From Onchidella celtica (taxonomy: Eukaryota > Mollusca > Gastropoda > Systellommatophora > Onchidiidae): a stretch of 64,000 nucleotides of DNA. The notes beneath the pieces were generated by a model. The model did not search any database. It was not told the DNA's origin and saw only the letters and a list, made by a program, of their open reading frames with translations. The stretch is taken from assembly GCA_963931925.1 (NCBI GenBank), contig OZ007569.1, forward strand, positions 25,522,524-25,586,523, in the 5' to 3' direction. How positions within the stretch are numbered: position 1 is the stretch's first letter; each line of letters opens with the position of its first letter. Made by a program: the position numbers and the translations under genes. This document shows, in pieces, positions 50,016 through 60,149 of the stretch.

Positions 50016-51265
50016 CTAATCAGCTCTTGAAAATTCACCCGCGGACCTATCGCGACCGCATGCTTCGAGCCGAACGGCCACTTACCAGCAGCGTACGTTA
50101 CCGGTTATAAACACGATGACGGGTCTGCCGACTACCTGGCTCTGTAGGACAAAGACGGGCCACGTGCGTGATTCCGTTCTTTGTGTGAAGACAAAGGGGC
50201 TATTATGCAATAAAAATCACGCCGCTATTTAAAAGTCCAGCGGTCAGAAATTCACGTTTCCAGCAGAAAGCATCATGTTGACGAAAGTTAACACCAAAAG
50301 TAACTTACGAAGGGCGATCTTTTGACCCCGCCATACACACTCCTTGCCGAGAGAAGAGGCTAGCGCGCCATACACACATTTAGACTGTTATATCAGGATT
50401 GCTGTAGCCTGTTTACATTAAGTGTCAAGGTCTCCAGTTTTACGGAATATAGCTTTGATCACAACATCCCTAAAAATGTCACACTTTTTGTTACAAAATC
50501 CCGATCCATCCACCCACATTACATTTCAAAAGAATAATTATACATAGCTTTTAGTAGACACAGAGGATGTGAATGGAAAGATACACCATTTGTGCATCAT
50601 TTTTACCATTTTCTGTTGACAAACAAGTATTCTGTAGGAAAACAGACGAGGGACAAATAGATTGGTATGGTGAAAACACCAGTGTACAGCAAATCAGATT
50701 TTGACCCATATATTAATTATATTACGAAACAAACATGCAAAAATACAGATGTTACATGGCAATGAACATTGTTGTTTACTTCAAGCATACTTTTAATTAT
50801 AGCCATCGTCTTCCTTATCCCAATTGCCACCTTCCTGCCAAATTTAAGGCCTGAAGAGTGTATAGTTTGGTCAGTTCATCATCATCATTGCCTTTCTCAC
50901 CCTGGATCAGGGTATAGGCCACCAACAAACACTTTCCATCCCTCTCTATCATGGGCCAGCCTCTTCACATTACTCTACTAACCAATACATCTCAAGCACT
51001 TAGACAATGTACTAATTATAACAACACTGTGCTAATTATAACAACACTGCTAACTTTAACTCATTATCGAGCGTGATAGGGCATAGCAGCAAATGTTTTT
51101 ATACCGATCAACTACAAACTAAACCACGTGGACAGCAGTAGCGTGGTCATCGCGCATCGGCCAGGGTCAGTGTGACCCAGATATGATTCCCCATGAGTAA
51201 GGTCACTGACCGACCGGCCTGCGGGCTTTACAGGTAGTGCGTGGGGTATAGGTTAATATACTTAC

Positions 51266-51357
51266 TTTTTCTTTGGGTTTTGTCTTCTTAATTTTTGATA
51301 TGTTTGAAGGTTTGTAAGTCCTGCTAGAGCTCCTGTTGATGTCCAGTTCAGTCATGT
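51266..51357 (-). CDS. Exon of unrecognised basic protein (copy 1)
   Basis: Acceptor TTTTAATTACAG precedes 51357 and donor AAAAA|GTAAGT follows 51266. The 92 nt take a split Asp codon and encode MTELDINRSSS, then a Lys-rich end (KIKKTKPKEK). The phase fits exactly with the exon ending at 54722 (G|AC = Asp). I therefore place it as the next exon of the same minus-strand gene, across the inserted gypsy-basonuclin unit. Confidence 0.65.
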
Positions 51358-52150
51358 CTGTAATTAAAATACATGTAATTGTACAACCAATTACTAGTTA
51401 CTCAGACCGATTCCATTGCAATCAAATCTGTCCTCAATAACTGAAATTCCCCCAAATGTGAAATATTCTTGTGAAAAGAGCTTAAATTCAGCTAGGCAAA
51501 ATAATTAGCAAAATCTACATAAAAGATTGAAGAAATGTCTGATAGATTAATGCAAACACCTTAATCTGCTCCTTAAAATATAAGATAAAATGTTTCACAT
51601 TTGACAAAGTTTATTTCGCAAAAAAGAGAAGTTTCTTGATGAAAAATGGTGATTCAATGCTGGTGTGAGTGACCTGAAATGCACGGTAAAAAAGTCTGTC
51701 GTCACAGGACGGAGATTTGGTGAATGTTCTTATAATACAAGTAATACACCCTAACAGTAATAGCAGAAAGACTTGGTTGCCTTTTGTCACCTGCACCAAG
51801 CTGAATATAATTGTTTGATGGATATATGCAAAAGACAAACTGAAATAATTATGAAATAAATCAGCTTGTCTTTGACTGTCAAATCACAGTGTATTCTAAG
51901 ACTAACACCAATAGTGAAATTATTCACTGCTGTGCATTTCAAATTTTAGGTGAAATCAAAGGATTAGGGAGTTTTACAATAATATTATAATAAGCAACAT
52001 TTTATACTCGCATGGACATCCACATTAAATCACATTATTATTATTATATTATTATGCATGTTCCCATGTATAATGTAACAATACTTCATCACAGCATGAC
52101 TTAGGCAACCAACCCCCTCCCCACCCTCAATTATTAAATTGTTATTACCT

Positions 52151-52271
52151 TAAAGCGTGTTACCTTATCTCATGAATCCCACAAACTCTGTCTCGGTAGG
52201 GAAGTGGTGTAGCCTTTATACCAGAAATTTGTGCCAGGTATTGGCTGCCAAGTTGACTAATGTACGCCACA
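52151..52271 (-). mobile_element. 3' LTR of the composite element
   Basis: On the minus strand it begins TGTGGCGTACATTAG just after the polypurine tract. TATA sequence GGTATAAAGG lies about 48 bp in, and the LTR then contains GAGATAAG|GTAACA, a perfect splice-donor consensus. The end is placed before AGGT at 52147-52150; an alternative end at GGTAACA (52158) would give TGT...ACA termini. At 114-121 bp it is a very short LTR. Confidence 0.7.
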
Positions 52272-52284
52272 ATACTCCCCCTCT
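52272..52284 (-). other. Polypurine tract
   Basis: AGAGGGGGAGTAT on the minus strand lies directly before the LTR and just after the integrase stop codon. This is the primer for plus-strand synthesis in LTR elements, and it fixes the LTR start. Confidence 0.75.
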
Positions 52285-52286
52285 AG

Positions 52287-52907
52287 TTATGGAATAACGT
52301 AATCTTGCAGGAGTCGTTTGGGAAAGCGGACTTGTCGTCCTCGCTGTGTGACGTTTTGCTGCTGTTGAATGTTTTTGTCGGTACATATTGTACTTGATGC
52401 TGGTTGTTGTGGGTGGCCACTAGCGTGCGTGAAACGTTTGGTTTCCGCTAGGGGTTGCTGTCGCTCTGTGTAAGCGGCTTTGAGTCGGTCAATGGAAACG
52501 AACTCAGCGCGTCCATTTCGAGAAAGTTTATAACATTTCTTATTTCTCGATAGTACGAGAAACGGACCGTCGTAGGTGGGTTGAAGAGGTTTTCTTACAG
52601 CGTCGTGCCTTACGTAGACATGTGTTGCTTGCGGCAGGCTGTAGTCAATATGACTGTTGCGCTGTTGTACTCTAGTGGGGGTGGCAGTGATGCGGTTCAT
52701 GTGTTGTCGCAGTCTGCTAACATATGATGTTGGGTCTTCAACTGGTTCTGGAGATGTCTGAACGAAATCTCCGGGGACTCTCAGTGTAGAACCATAAACC
52801 AACTCTGCTGCAGAACATTGTAGGTCTTCCTATAGGGTGGTTCGGATTCCAAGTAGGACGAGTGGGAGAGTTTCGGTCCATTTGTCAGTTTCATGGCACT
52901 TGAGTGC
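52287..52907 (-). pseudogene. Ty3/gypsy integrase C-terminus, one nonsense codon
   Basis: The frame reads KGALKCHETDKWTETLPLVL, LGIRTTL, then an in-frame TAG (52830-52832) where Lys is usual, then EDLQCSAAELVYGS, typical of the end of the integrase core. A C-terminal DNA-binding barrel follows (GPFLVLSRNKKCYKL, VSIDRLKAAY), then a Gln-rich tail to a stop at 52287. The frame upstream is continuous with the basonuclin sequence with no intervening stop, so the chimera is in frame. Confidence 0.85.
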
Positions 52908-54610
52908 TCCTTTGCTATTACTTCTTTGGGTTCCATCTACTTTTTCTAGAGATGTAATATTTACCTTGCCAGTATCTGGTGTGCTTTCTCCATTACATGC
53001 TATAGCAGTGTTGCTGCCATGTCCAGGTGATGGCTTCCCTGTGGGATCTTTGTCATCAGAATTGTCATCACTAGCCATCCGACTCTCTCCTTGTTGTGCA
53101 CATCTCGTGGGAGCTGCATTCTTCCTTCTGTTTCCCCCTCTCATTCCACCTTCATTCTTCAGACTCGTTTCATCAGCTTCCACCTCCTCATCTCTTTTAT
53201 CTTCTTTGTCATCCGCCACAGCATCTAGATCTATCTCCAGCTTCATCTCTCCATCATACTTTTTAGTTAGATCACAGGGCTCTTCTTCTGAGCTGTTAGC
53301 TGAGGATATTTTGCTCAGATCAGTAGGTAGTTCCTCGTCTAGTTTAACCCTTTTCTCTGGGGGTGGCAGGAACGGAAACTGGGCAGACATCTCAATGAAG
53401 AAGCTGGAGTCTGGCCTTATAATACGTGGTGTATCCAGAATTGGAAGAACTTGTGTGGGGATGGCTTGGGCATTGGTGGGGTTTGTGATGGACATCGTAG
53501 GGGTGGACGAGGCTACAGGAGTCACAGAACCATTGCTGGATGAGAGGTCCAATTCCTCAGATACATCATGTTCATCTTTCCTCTTCTGAGGCATGTGAAG
53601 TTTGGGATTGGGGTTGGCACTATGCCTGTTCCTGCTTCTCCTTGAGCTGAACATCATATTACAACCTTCCACTGTGCATTTGTGCATCTCCTTGAGGTGG
53701 ACAGCGCTGTAATGGATCTTGAGAGCACCTTTATCACAGAATGTTTTATTACAAGCCGTGCACAGCACTCTCTTTTTACCATTAGGTCCTACAAAAGTGC
53801 TGCCGAAATTTGCTGAGGGTGTCCACTGGCGTTTGATGGGGTTGGTTGACTTTCGCATATGCTGTTTATTCTTCTTTTCTCCATCTGATGGTGAGTCAGG
53901 GTTATCTTTATTGGAGTAGTCCAGAACTTCTCCATCTTCCTCAGATCCTGATGCATATTGATCACCACCATCCACTTCATCCAATCCTTGAGGTTGGTGT
54001 TGCTGTGGCTGTAGGACCTGATGTGACGGTGATGTTGTGACTGAGGAGACCACGGTAGGTGTGGTGCTCAGGTTCTTTGGGCTGTCACATAGGGGAGATC
54101 GGCGGGCTGCTGACTTGTCCAAACTCCCAGGACTAAGGCTGATGGCAGGACTTGCTTGTTCTTTACGGGCATCAAATGGCTGCATAACCTGTAGGCGATT
54201 GAGGGGTGGGGTAGCCAGTGGGGTAGTAGAAGTGGTTGGGGTCTGGGGCAGGGTTACAGTTCTTGCATCTCTGCTGGGGCTGTAGGTGGGTGAGATGAGG
54301 GGAGAGGTTATCATCCGATTGCCTGGTGGGATGAAAGGAACAGCTCTGGTCCCAAACAGCTGACGTGTTGATTCATAAGATTTGATATAATTTTGCATAG
54401 ACAAGTTACTGCGCTCGATGAACTTCTTGATATCCGATTCTGCCCGTGAGGTTTGTTTGACCAAAACTTCATGTCGATCTTTGGTATCCTGGAGTCTAAT
54501 CTCCTGAGCTATGGCTTTGGTTTCTCCGAACCGCAAGAACTGCTGCAGCACGACCATCTCTTCCTCTCGAGTGGCCACACACCATTTGTCCAAGACACGC
54601 CCAGAGCTAT
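52908..54610 (-). CDS. Basonuclin/disco-type zinc-finger coding segment (partial)
   Basis: The frame is open from 54608. Near its start is EEEMVVLQQFLRFGETKAI, the conserved QQFLRFGETK block of basonuclins. About 280 residues on comes a C2H2 finger pair, CTACNKTFCDKGALKIHYSAVHL then HKCTVEGCNMMFSSRRSRNRH, highly conserved in basonuclin and disco proteins, which are nuclear DNA-binding regulators. A Ser/Thr/Pro-rich stretch, the signature EELDLSSSNG, PTDLSK and PCDLTKKYDG (CtBP-like PxDLS/T motifs) and an acidic region follow. It lacks the later finger pairs and passes in frame into gypsy integrase near 52908. It has no in-frame ATG at the 5' end before VATREEEM, as expected of an internal exon. 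The segment has one uninterrupted frame of about 567 codons. Confidence 0.85.
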
Positions 54611-54719
54611 CCTTATCTCATGAATCCCACAAACTCTGTCTCGGTAGGGAAGTGGTGTAGCCTTTATACCATAAATTTGTGCCAGGTATTGGCTGCCAAG
54701 TTGACTAATGTACGCCACA
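54611..54719 (-). mobile_element. 5' LTR of the composite element, truncated at a splice donor
   Basis: It matches 52163-52271 at 108 of 109 bases (ATAAATT versus AGAAATT). It starts TGTGGCG at 54719 and stops after GAGATAAG(G), exactly where the other LTR continues as the donor GTAACA. The next bases, GATAGCTCTGGG, begin the basonuclin frame (DSSGRVLDKW). The TATA box is retained. Confidence 0.8.
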
Positions 54720-54721
54720 AC

Positions 54722-54957
54722 CTGTTTCATCTGAATTTGAGTCTGAGAATAGAGATGGTGACCGTGGTTTCCCCTTGCCTGAATTTTCTAGAGAGGACTC
54801 AGATATAGCAGACAAACCAAGGTCTTTTGTCATATTCCTGAAGGGGGGTGGGGGGGGCAGATTCATCAGCTTGTAGTGAACGATAAGTATCTCTTGGTGG
54901 GGTGATGTTCCTTGGTGCTTTGGATTTCTTCAGCTGTTTTAGTTCATCAGTTTTACC
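54722..54957 (-). CDS. Exon of unrecognised basic Ser/Pro-rich protein, with a poly-C frame slip
   Basis: Coding-like residues run KTDELKQLKKSKAPRN, ITPPRDTYRSLQADES, then, after a C-run at about 54845-54861 that changes frame, MTKDLGLSAISESSLEN and PRSPSLFSDSNSDET. The last base is at 54722 before CAG|GT, where the LTR element is inserted. The C-run is a likely sequencing or replication slip rather than biology. Upstream lies a 26-base C tract on the coding strand (54958-54983), which may be the pyrimidine tract of the acceptor. Confidence 0.5.
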
Positions 54958-55009
54958 GGGGGGGGGGGGGGGGGGGGGGGGGGTTTTCGCAGTTGAATAT
55001 TGGAGAAGT

Positions 55010-55794
55010 GATAGAGTCAAAACCAAAAACAAGAATCCTCCATTTTCTGTGGAGATTCTTTGGTAAATTCCTCTGTCTTTTGCAGCAAAGCGGTCTGTAG
55101 CGGAATTGGGCTTAATATATATGTACTTTTCTTGTTTACGAAATATGAACCAAAAGCTGAAGTAAATTTCCCTTGTTCTTTCTTAATATTCTGCAGATTT
55201 CTCTTCCTCTTTTTACCATTCGTCGGTTCAAAGTCATCCATTTCAGGTGATGAATCTACTAGGTCTGAATTTTGGCGACTTTTCTTTGATACTGGAGACA
55301 ATCCAATCCCAGAGTCTCCTTGAGAGCTATAACTATAAGAAAGATGAGTGGATATGCCAGGAAGACGCTCAGGTTGTAAGCTGCGTTTTCTTGCAGATCT
55401 ACGAAACTGAGGGGTAACAAAACTCTTGTGGAGTTGTGCTGTCATAAGGTTTGAGTGGGAGGATGGGAGTCACCTCTGGAGTTACAGATAGTGAGTCTGG
55501 TGTGCTGAGGTCTTGTTGTTTTGGCTTTGAAACTCTTTCATTGAGAAGGACTGGGGTACTTGCAAGATTGTCTTTCCCCTTTCCTGTCTTTGAGTGACAT
55601 GCTGCTTTAGGGTGCCTTTTTGCTTGTTTCGATCTGCTTCTTTTCTTTGGAGCTGAGCCAGATTTCTTGCCAGTCTTTTGCCTGACATCTGGCACATCTT
55701 CAATCATGTCAATTTCATAGGGATCACTGCAATTTTGCTCAGGGCTTGTGTTGGCTGTGACTGATTCTTCATCTGCATCATAAGCAGAATCTGC
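55010..55794 (-). CDS. Main exon(s) of unrecognised nuclear-like protein
   Basis: It begins after acceptor CTTTTCCAG at 55794: ADSAYDADEESVTANTS, IDMIEDVPDVRQKTGKK, then a Lys/Arg cluster (PKKRSRSKQAKRHPK) like a nuclear localisation signal, and SVTPEVTPIL. Near 55400-55450 the frame must change to reach TPQFRRSARKRSLQPERLPG, SYSSQGDSGIGLSPVSKKS and NGKKRKRNLQ. A one-base indel or a small intron would explain this. The 3' border is unclear. The composition (basic, Ser/Thr-Pro sites, RRSARK) suggests a chromatin or mitotic regulator. I do not recognise the family; a sororin-like protein was considered without proof. Confidence 0.55.
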
Positions 55795-56094
55795 CTGGAA
55801 AAGAGAGATTGGACTTTGAATGAATAGCTTTTGAACAAGTACAGCTTGCATGTGCCCCACCAATTTCAAAGTAATCTGTTATCATGGCTGGCTTCCTTAA
55901 TTCCTTACTTCTGACAATTTATTTAGCAAAGCACCACTTTTGACGGAAAACATTTTAAGTTAATTCTTTGGCAATGGCATAGTGTGCGCATGTTTTCTTT
56001 AAAGATCGTTAAGACTTTTCCATCAATGACTGTTTTCGATTAAAATCAGGGTTATTAAAAGACTATTAAAAATTAAATGTCAATAGATTCCTAC

Positions 56095-56145
56095 CAAACC
56101 ACTGTCCATTTGTTTTGGAGTAATGGATCTCTTCTGACTCTGAAT
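56095..56145 (-). CDS. Small exon of the same gene
   Basis: Acceptor TTCCTTTCAG and donor TTTG|GTAGGA delimit 51 nt encoding IQSQKRSITPKQMDSGL. Both ends are phase 0 and agree with the exons on either side. Confidence 0.65.
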
Positions 56146-56509
56146 CTGAAAGGAACAAAGAAGTAAAAATTGTACATACTTGCAAATACATAATTTCACA
56201 TTACATGAAAAAGATATCAAACATGCTTACTCTGAAGAAACCGAAACAGACTGAAAAATAACAAGGTGTTTTCTTTTAAAATTTATATGTCAAACGACCA
56301 ACAAACCCTATAATCATACGCTCTTTACTTCAGATTTCTTTCTGGACTTTCACACTTCCCACAATTCATAGAAAATTCCAGCAGACAATTTCAGTCAAAT
56401 TTCATTAAATTGCATAGTGCCAAAAGTTCTGCGTTGAAAATAGGAAATGTTGAATGAGACTTCATTCGACCTGCTGATGATACTTGGTGCCGTGAAAAAT
56501 TCTACGTAC

Positions 56510-56574
56510 CCTAATTCTTTCAGACAGACGTCTTGGTAATTGATCTTGATTGTCAGATTCACTGGACCGGTTAC
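56510..56574 (-). CDS. Small exon of the same gene
   Basis: Acceptor ATGTCTATAG and donor TTAGG|GTACGT delimit 65 nt. After two bases completing a split codon it encodes NRSSESDNQDQLPRRLSERI and a final Arg, ending in phase 0. The basic, Ser-rich character matches the following exons. Confidence 0.6.
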
Positions 56575-57456
56575 CTATAGACATAATGATGAATGACATT
56601 AATTAAACAACATTGTAATAGAAACAATCTATATTTTTCTAATGACTGTACTGACCTTACTGTATTGTATCTAAATAGCACGGCAGTCCCATAAGAGTCA
56701 TTAAAACAAGAATTTTTTGTGTGCCTATCACCGATATATCGGTTCATCAGCTGGTCACCCATGTGCCAATTGCCGATGTATCGGTGTACAAAAGAATGCT
56801 AGGCTATTTTGTTTTTGGGATGAAAGAAAGTCAACTTTCTATTAATATAGATGATGCTGTAGTTAGTTTTCTTTCATCTCCCCCCTTTTCCTGTATTGGC
56901 AAGCTTGGAAAAATTCATGGCACACAAAGAGTTCATCAGAATCAGACTATTATATGACACTAGATGACCAACCGGGCCTTGCCCAGAATAAACAATAATG
57001 TGCTCCCCCCCTCCCCCCTCTCTCATATAATAAAAGTAATAAACCACAGTCTTGCTTCAGAACTCATGCGCACCACACAACAATACGCACCAAACTGAAC
57101 GCTTGATACGGGTTACGGTACTATATATGGGTCAGAATCTGATTTGCTGTACACTTTTTGTGACACAATGATGAATTTTAAAAATTGATATCCATGCTTG
57201 AAAACCAATACATCTCATTCTGTAAACAATTGTCTTTCATACTCTGTAGCTGCCTTTTAGCATTCCCTTTGGGTTTCAACAATATCACTCATTCTTGATT
57301 GACAGGATGTATGTTACATAAACACCGTCACAACACAAAAAACAACTCAAGCACTTGTAATTAGAAGGCCAGGAAACTAATTAAGCAAGTTCATTTCATA
57401 CTGTCAGAAGAACAATCTTGTGAGTCAATAATCATTTGTGACATTCAAAATGCCTC
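56575..57456. other. Intronic or intergenic stretch
   Basis: AT-rich sequence with no recognised exon. The near-palindromic words CACCGATATATCGGT and GCCGATGTATCGGTG occur at about 56728 and 56772. Confidence 0.4.
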
Positions 57457-59205
57457 TCAGATTTGCGATCGATTACTCCTGAAACCAGCTTGCTCCTCCC
57501 GAAGTTTTGGGTCTGTTGCATTCTGTATTCGCTTGAGAATAATCCGATTGAAAACCTTTCCTGGGATGGAGAGAAGTGTGATTCCTCTGTAGTTACTACA
57601 ATTGCTGAGGTCCCCTTTTTTTGGAAGCTTCACGAGGTGTCCTTCCTTCCAGTCCTTTGGAAACTTGCCTCCGATCCAAATCCTCCAGAATAGTGAGTGC
57701 AGACCCTCTGCAGCCCCAGCAGCATCTGCCTTCAGCGCCTCTGGTGGGATCTGATCTGGTCCAGCTGCCTTGCCCCGATTTAACTGCTTTATGGCATCAT
57801 TAATCTCTGCTTTAGTCGGAGGGGCGCAACTGATCGGTAAATCATTTCCTGCGGGTAGAATGTCGGGTGGGTTGCTTGGTGGAGGTCTGTTCAAGAGGCT
57901 GTTAAAATGTTCTATCCATCTTTTTGCCTGAGCTTCCTTTCCAAAAATAGCCTTCCTGTTGTAATCCTTGACAGGAACTTCAGGTTTTCCATATTTTCCA
58001 GTAAGAGTCTTTGTAGTCTGGTAGAGGATCCTCATGTGTCCTCCTGTTGCTGCCTTCTCTGCTAACATTCCTATGAACTCCTCTTTGTCTTTTTTAATTG
58101 ATTTTTTGACCTCTTTAGCTGATGCTCGGTACTCTTCCTGGTTACCAACTCTTGAGCTTCTTGTACGACTTGCATTTACCTGTTCTTTTAGGTCTCTTCT
58201 TATCCTTATCAAGTCCAGTGATTTTTGACTGATCCATTCCTTGTGTTCCACTTTCTTTTCCCCAAGAACATCCCGACATGTCGATGTAAATACTCCTTTT
58301 ACCTTAGCCCAGTGAGTCTCCAAATCTACTGTCTCTTCGAGGTCAACAAGAGGTTTGAATCTATTCCTCAGTGTCAGCTGGAACTCTTCCTTCTTGTCTC
58401 CATCCAGAAGGCTCACTTGAAACTTTCTCCTCTTTGTTCCTGCTCTGGTACCTTGTTTCTTGAGGCGGAGTTTTGAGTCTTGCCAGCAGCATGTGATGGT
58501 CAGATCCAACATCAGCTCCTCTCTGCACTATGACATCCTCCAGTGAGCGTCTGAATCGTCGGGTGATGCAAAAGTGGTCAATCTGGTTTTCAGTTACCGT
58601 ACTCCATCCGGTGAAATCCAAGTGGCCTTATGGATCCTCTTGTGTGGGAGTACTGAACCTCCAATCACATAGCTGTTAAATGCGCAGAAACTTGCAAACC
58701 GCTCTCCATTCTCATTCATTTGTCCCAAACCATTGCAGCCCATAATGTCCTCATACCCTGCATTGGCGTCTCCCATTATAATCACATCTTTTCTTGGCAA
58801 TGTGTCAACTATTTCCTGAAGCTGGTTGTAGAAATCGTCCTTGTCCTCATCGGTTGCTTCATTTGTTGGGGCGTATATCTGCACAATGTTCATGTTGATG
58901 TTCTTGTTCTTTGTAGTAAATGATGCCAATATAATTCTCCTTCCGTAGGGTTCCCATCCCCTCAGTGACCTTTGGGCGTGCTTGCTCAAGATGATCGCTA
59001 CTCCTTCTGTGTGCTTTTTGTCCTCCCTTCCAGAATACAAAATCTTTTCCCCAGAATTAAGTTGTTTCAGTCCGGACTGTATCCAGCGGGTCTCACCAAC
59101 TCCAAGTATGTGCAGTCTGTATCGCCTCATCTCCATTGTAACCTGGGCACTCTTTCCTGCTTCATACATGGAGCGGACATTCCACGATGTTTGATGAAGG
59201 AGCAG
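57457..59205 (-). pseudogene. Endonuclease-reverse transcriptase fragment, two frameshifts
   Basis: The endonuclease starts TSWNVRSMYEAGKSAQ (about 59195), with GVGETRW, IVQIYAPTNE, IIMGDANAGYEDI and, after a frameshift near 58610, QIDHFCITRRFR and GSDHHMLLARLK. A second frameshift near 58490 leads into a Lys-rich linker and the reverse-transcriptase N-terminus: LNRGKAAGPDQIPPEALK, LVKLPKKGDLSNCSNYRGIT and EEQAGFRSNRS. The YADD-type active site is missing. It is a different family from the 40-42 kb element, being clearly divergent in sequence. Confidence 0.85.
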
Positions 59206-59480
59206 TCAGGCCAGTGGAGTCCTTTCGGCTTTGTCCATTGTCCTTCATTGAATCTACAGGTGCAGATGCTCCCCCTTCTCCCAAGATAAAAGACTGATTT
59301 AAAGTATTTGCTTGTGTTTCTGTAACTGGTTTATTTTTACAGGGTGGGTAGTTGGCCCACCGCCAACTGGCTCTTCTCGGGAGACCAGGACCTTTGCACC
59401 TTTAGTCGCCTCTTACGACACGCAGTATCACGTCAGATGTATTCTTTGCTGTCCCTCTTCTGCAAGAGGGCCCCGCATCT
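57457..59480 (-). mobile_element. Second RTE-like retrotransposon, 3'-truncated
   Basis: It lies between candidate exons of the nuclear-protein gene, in the same orientation. The leader (about 59210-59480) contains CGTGTCGTAAGAGGCGACTA on the minus strand, a word I associate with the 5' ends of such elements in snails (from memory, unverified). Coding ends at GFRSNRS near 57465, before the catalytic reverse-transcriptase palm. Confidence 0.8.
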
Positions 59481-59747
59481 GCACGGGCGGCCCAGGACTA
59501 TTACTTTCAGTAAAAGTACTGTGGTTTGAAAACCAAAGTTAAAACATCATTGTGGCCTGTAAAAAATCTCCTTTATCTCAGCTGCATTTTCTGCAATCTC
59601 AACCTTTTCTCTGTGGCCTCTGACTAGCATGAACATCCTGCTACTTTAAACTCTTTAGAAAAGTCACTGAGGATTTGAGATCTAAAAATAATGGTATATT
59701 TAAAACACTTAAACATTCGCAAATCAAAGCATGAACTGATATTTTAC

Positions 59748-59810
59748 CTGGGCTGAAGCTAAATTATCATTGGTGTGGTGTAATGAATGAAACTCATCAG
59801 CCATAGCCAT
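59748..59810 (-). CDS. Candidate first coding exon
   Basis: ATG at 59810 opens MAMADEFHSLHHTNDNLASA plus a final Gln, followed by a good donor CCCAG|GTAAAA. It ends in phase 0, whereas the exon at 56574 needs one base carried over, so another exon must lie between or this belongs elsewhere. The intervening DNA is interrupted by the second RTE-like element. Confidence 0.4.
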
Positions 59811-60149
59811 GTTTGCAGATCTGCTTATTAACTGTGACTCAATAACAATTCATTGCATTATTACTGCGGTAACATGTCTGAGATGAAATTATCATTTGAT
59901 AATATCAAATATTTTACATAGATTGCATGCGTCTAAACAAAAAAGTTTCCCGTCCTTGCAGATCTAGATGTCCCAGCAACATGGAATGGCAATACATTAT
60001 TACAGACATGAGTTTCCATAATATGTATAGCCTACTATTATAAAGCTTTTTTATAAATAATTCTTCCATGATTACTGAAAGTTTCTAATAGCTGCAGAGT
60101 ATAGGCTACACAGATGGACGCTTAAGCCTAGATAAACAATGAAGATCAG

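Larger units (their letters stand above)
48619..51921. repeat. Segmental duplication, copy 1 (left part of a 12.08-kb unit)
   Basis: This 3.3 kb is nearly identical to 60696-64000. The offset is 12,077 bp at the left edge and 12,079 bp from about 49.7 kb, differing by a few substitutions and one-base indels. Copy 2 runs off the window. The simplest reading is a tandem duplication of a unit covering 48619-60695. A collapsed or mis-joined haplotype in the assembly would look the same. Confidence 0.95.
52147..54723 (-). mobile_element. Composite LTR element carrying basonuclin sequence
   Basis: On the minus strand the order is: AGGT, LTR (54719-54611, truncated), basonuclin coding (54610-52908), gypsy integrase C-terminus (52907-52287), polypurine tract (52284-52272), LTR (52271-52151), AGGT. 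The two LTRs differ at one of 109 shared bases, so insertion is recent. AGGT at both ends is a possible 4-bp target duplication, the size range known for Ty3/gypsy. Gag, protease, reverse transcriptase and the primer site are absent. It is either a captured host gene or a rearranged insertion; see the findings. Confidence 0.65.

Noticed and set aside
50862-50960. Plus-strand frame near 50.8 kb, repeated at 62.9 kb
   Set aside because: The repetition comes from the segmental duplication; the frame is short, domain-free and not a second independent family member.
52837-53589. 250-residue plus-strand frame
   Set aside because: It is the antisense shadow of the basonuclin sequence.
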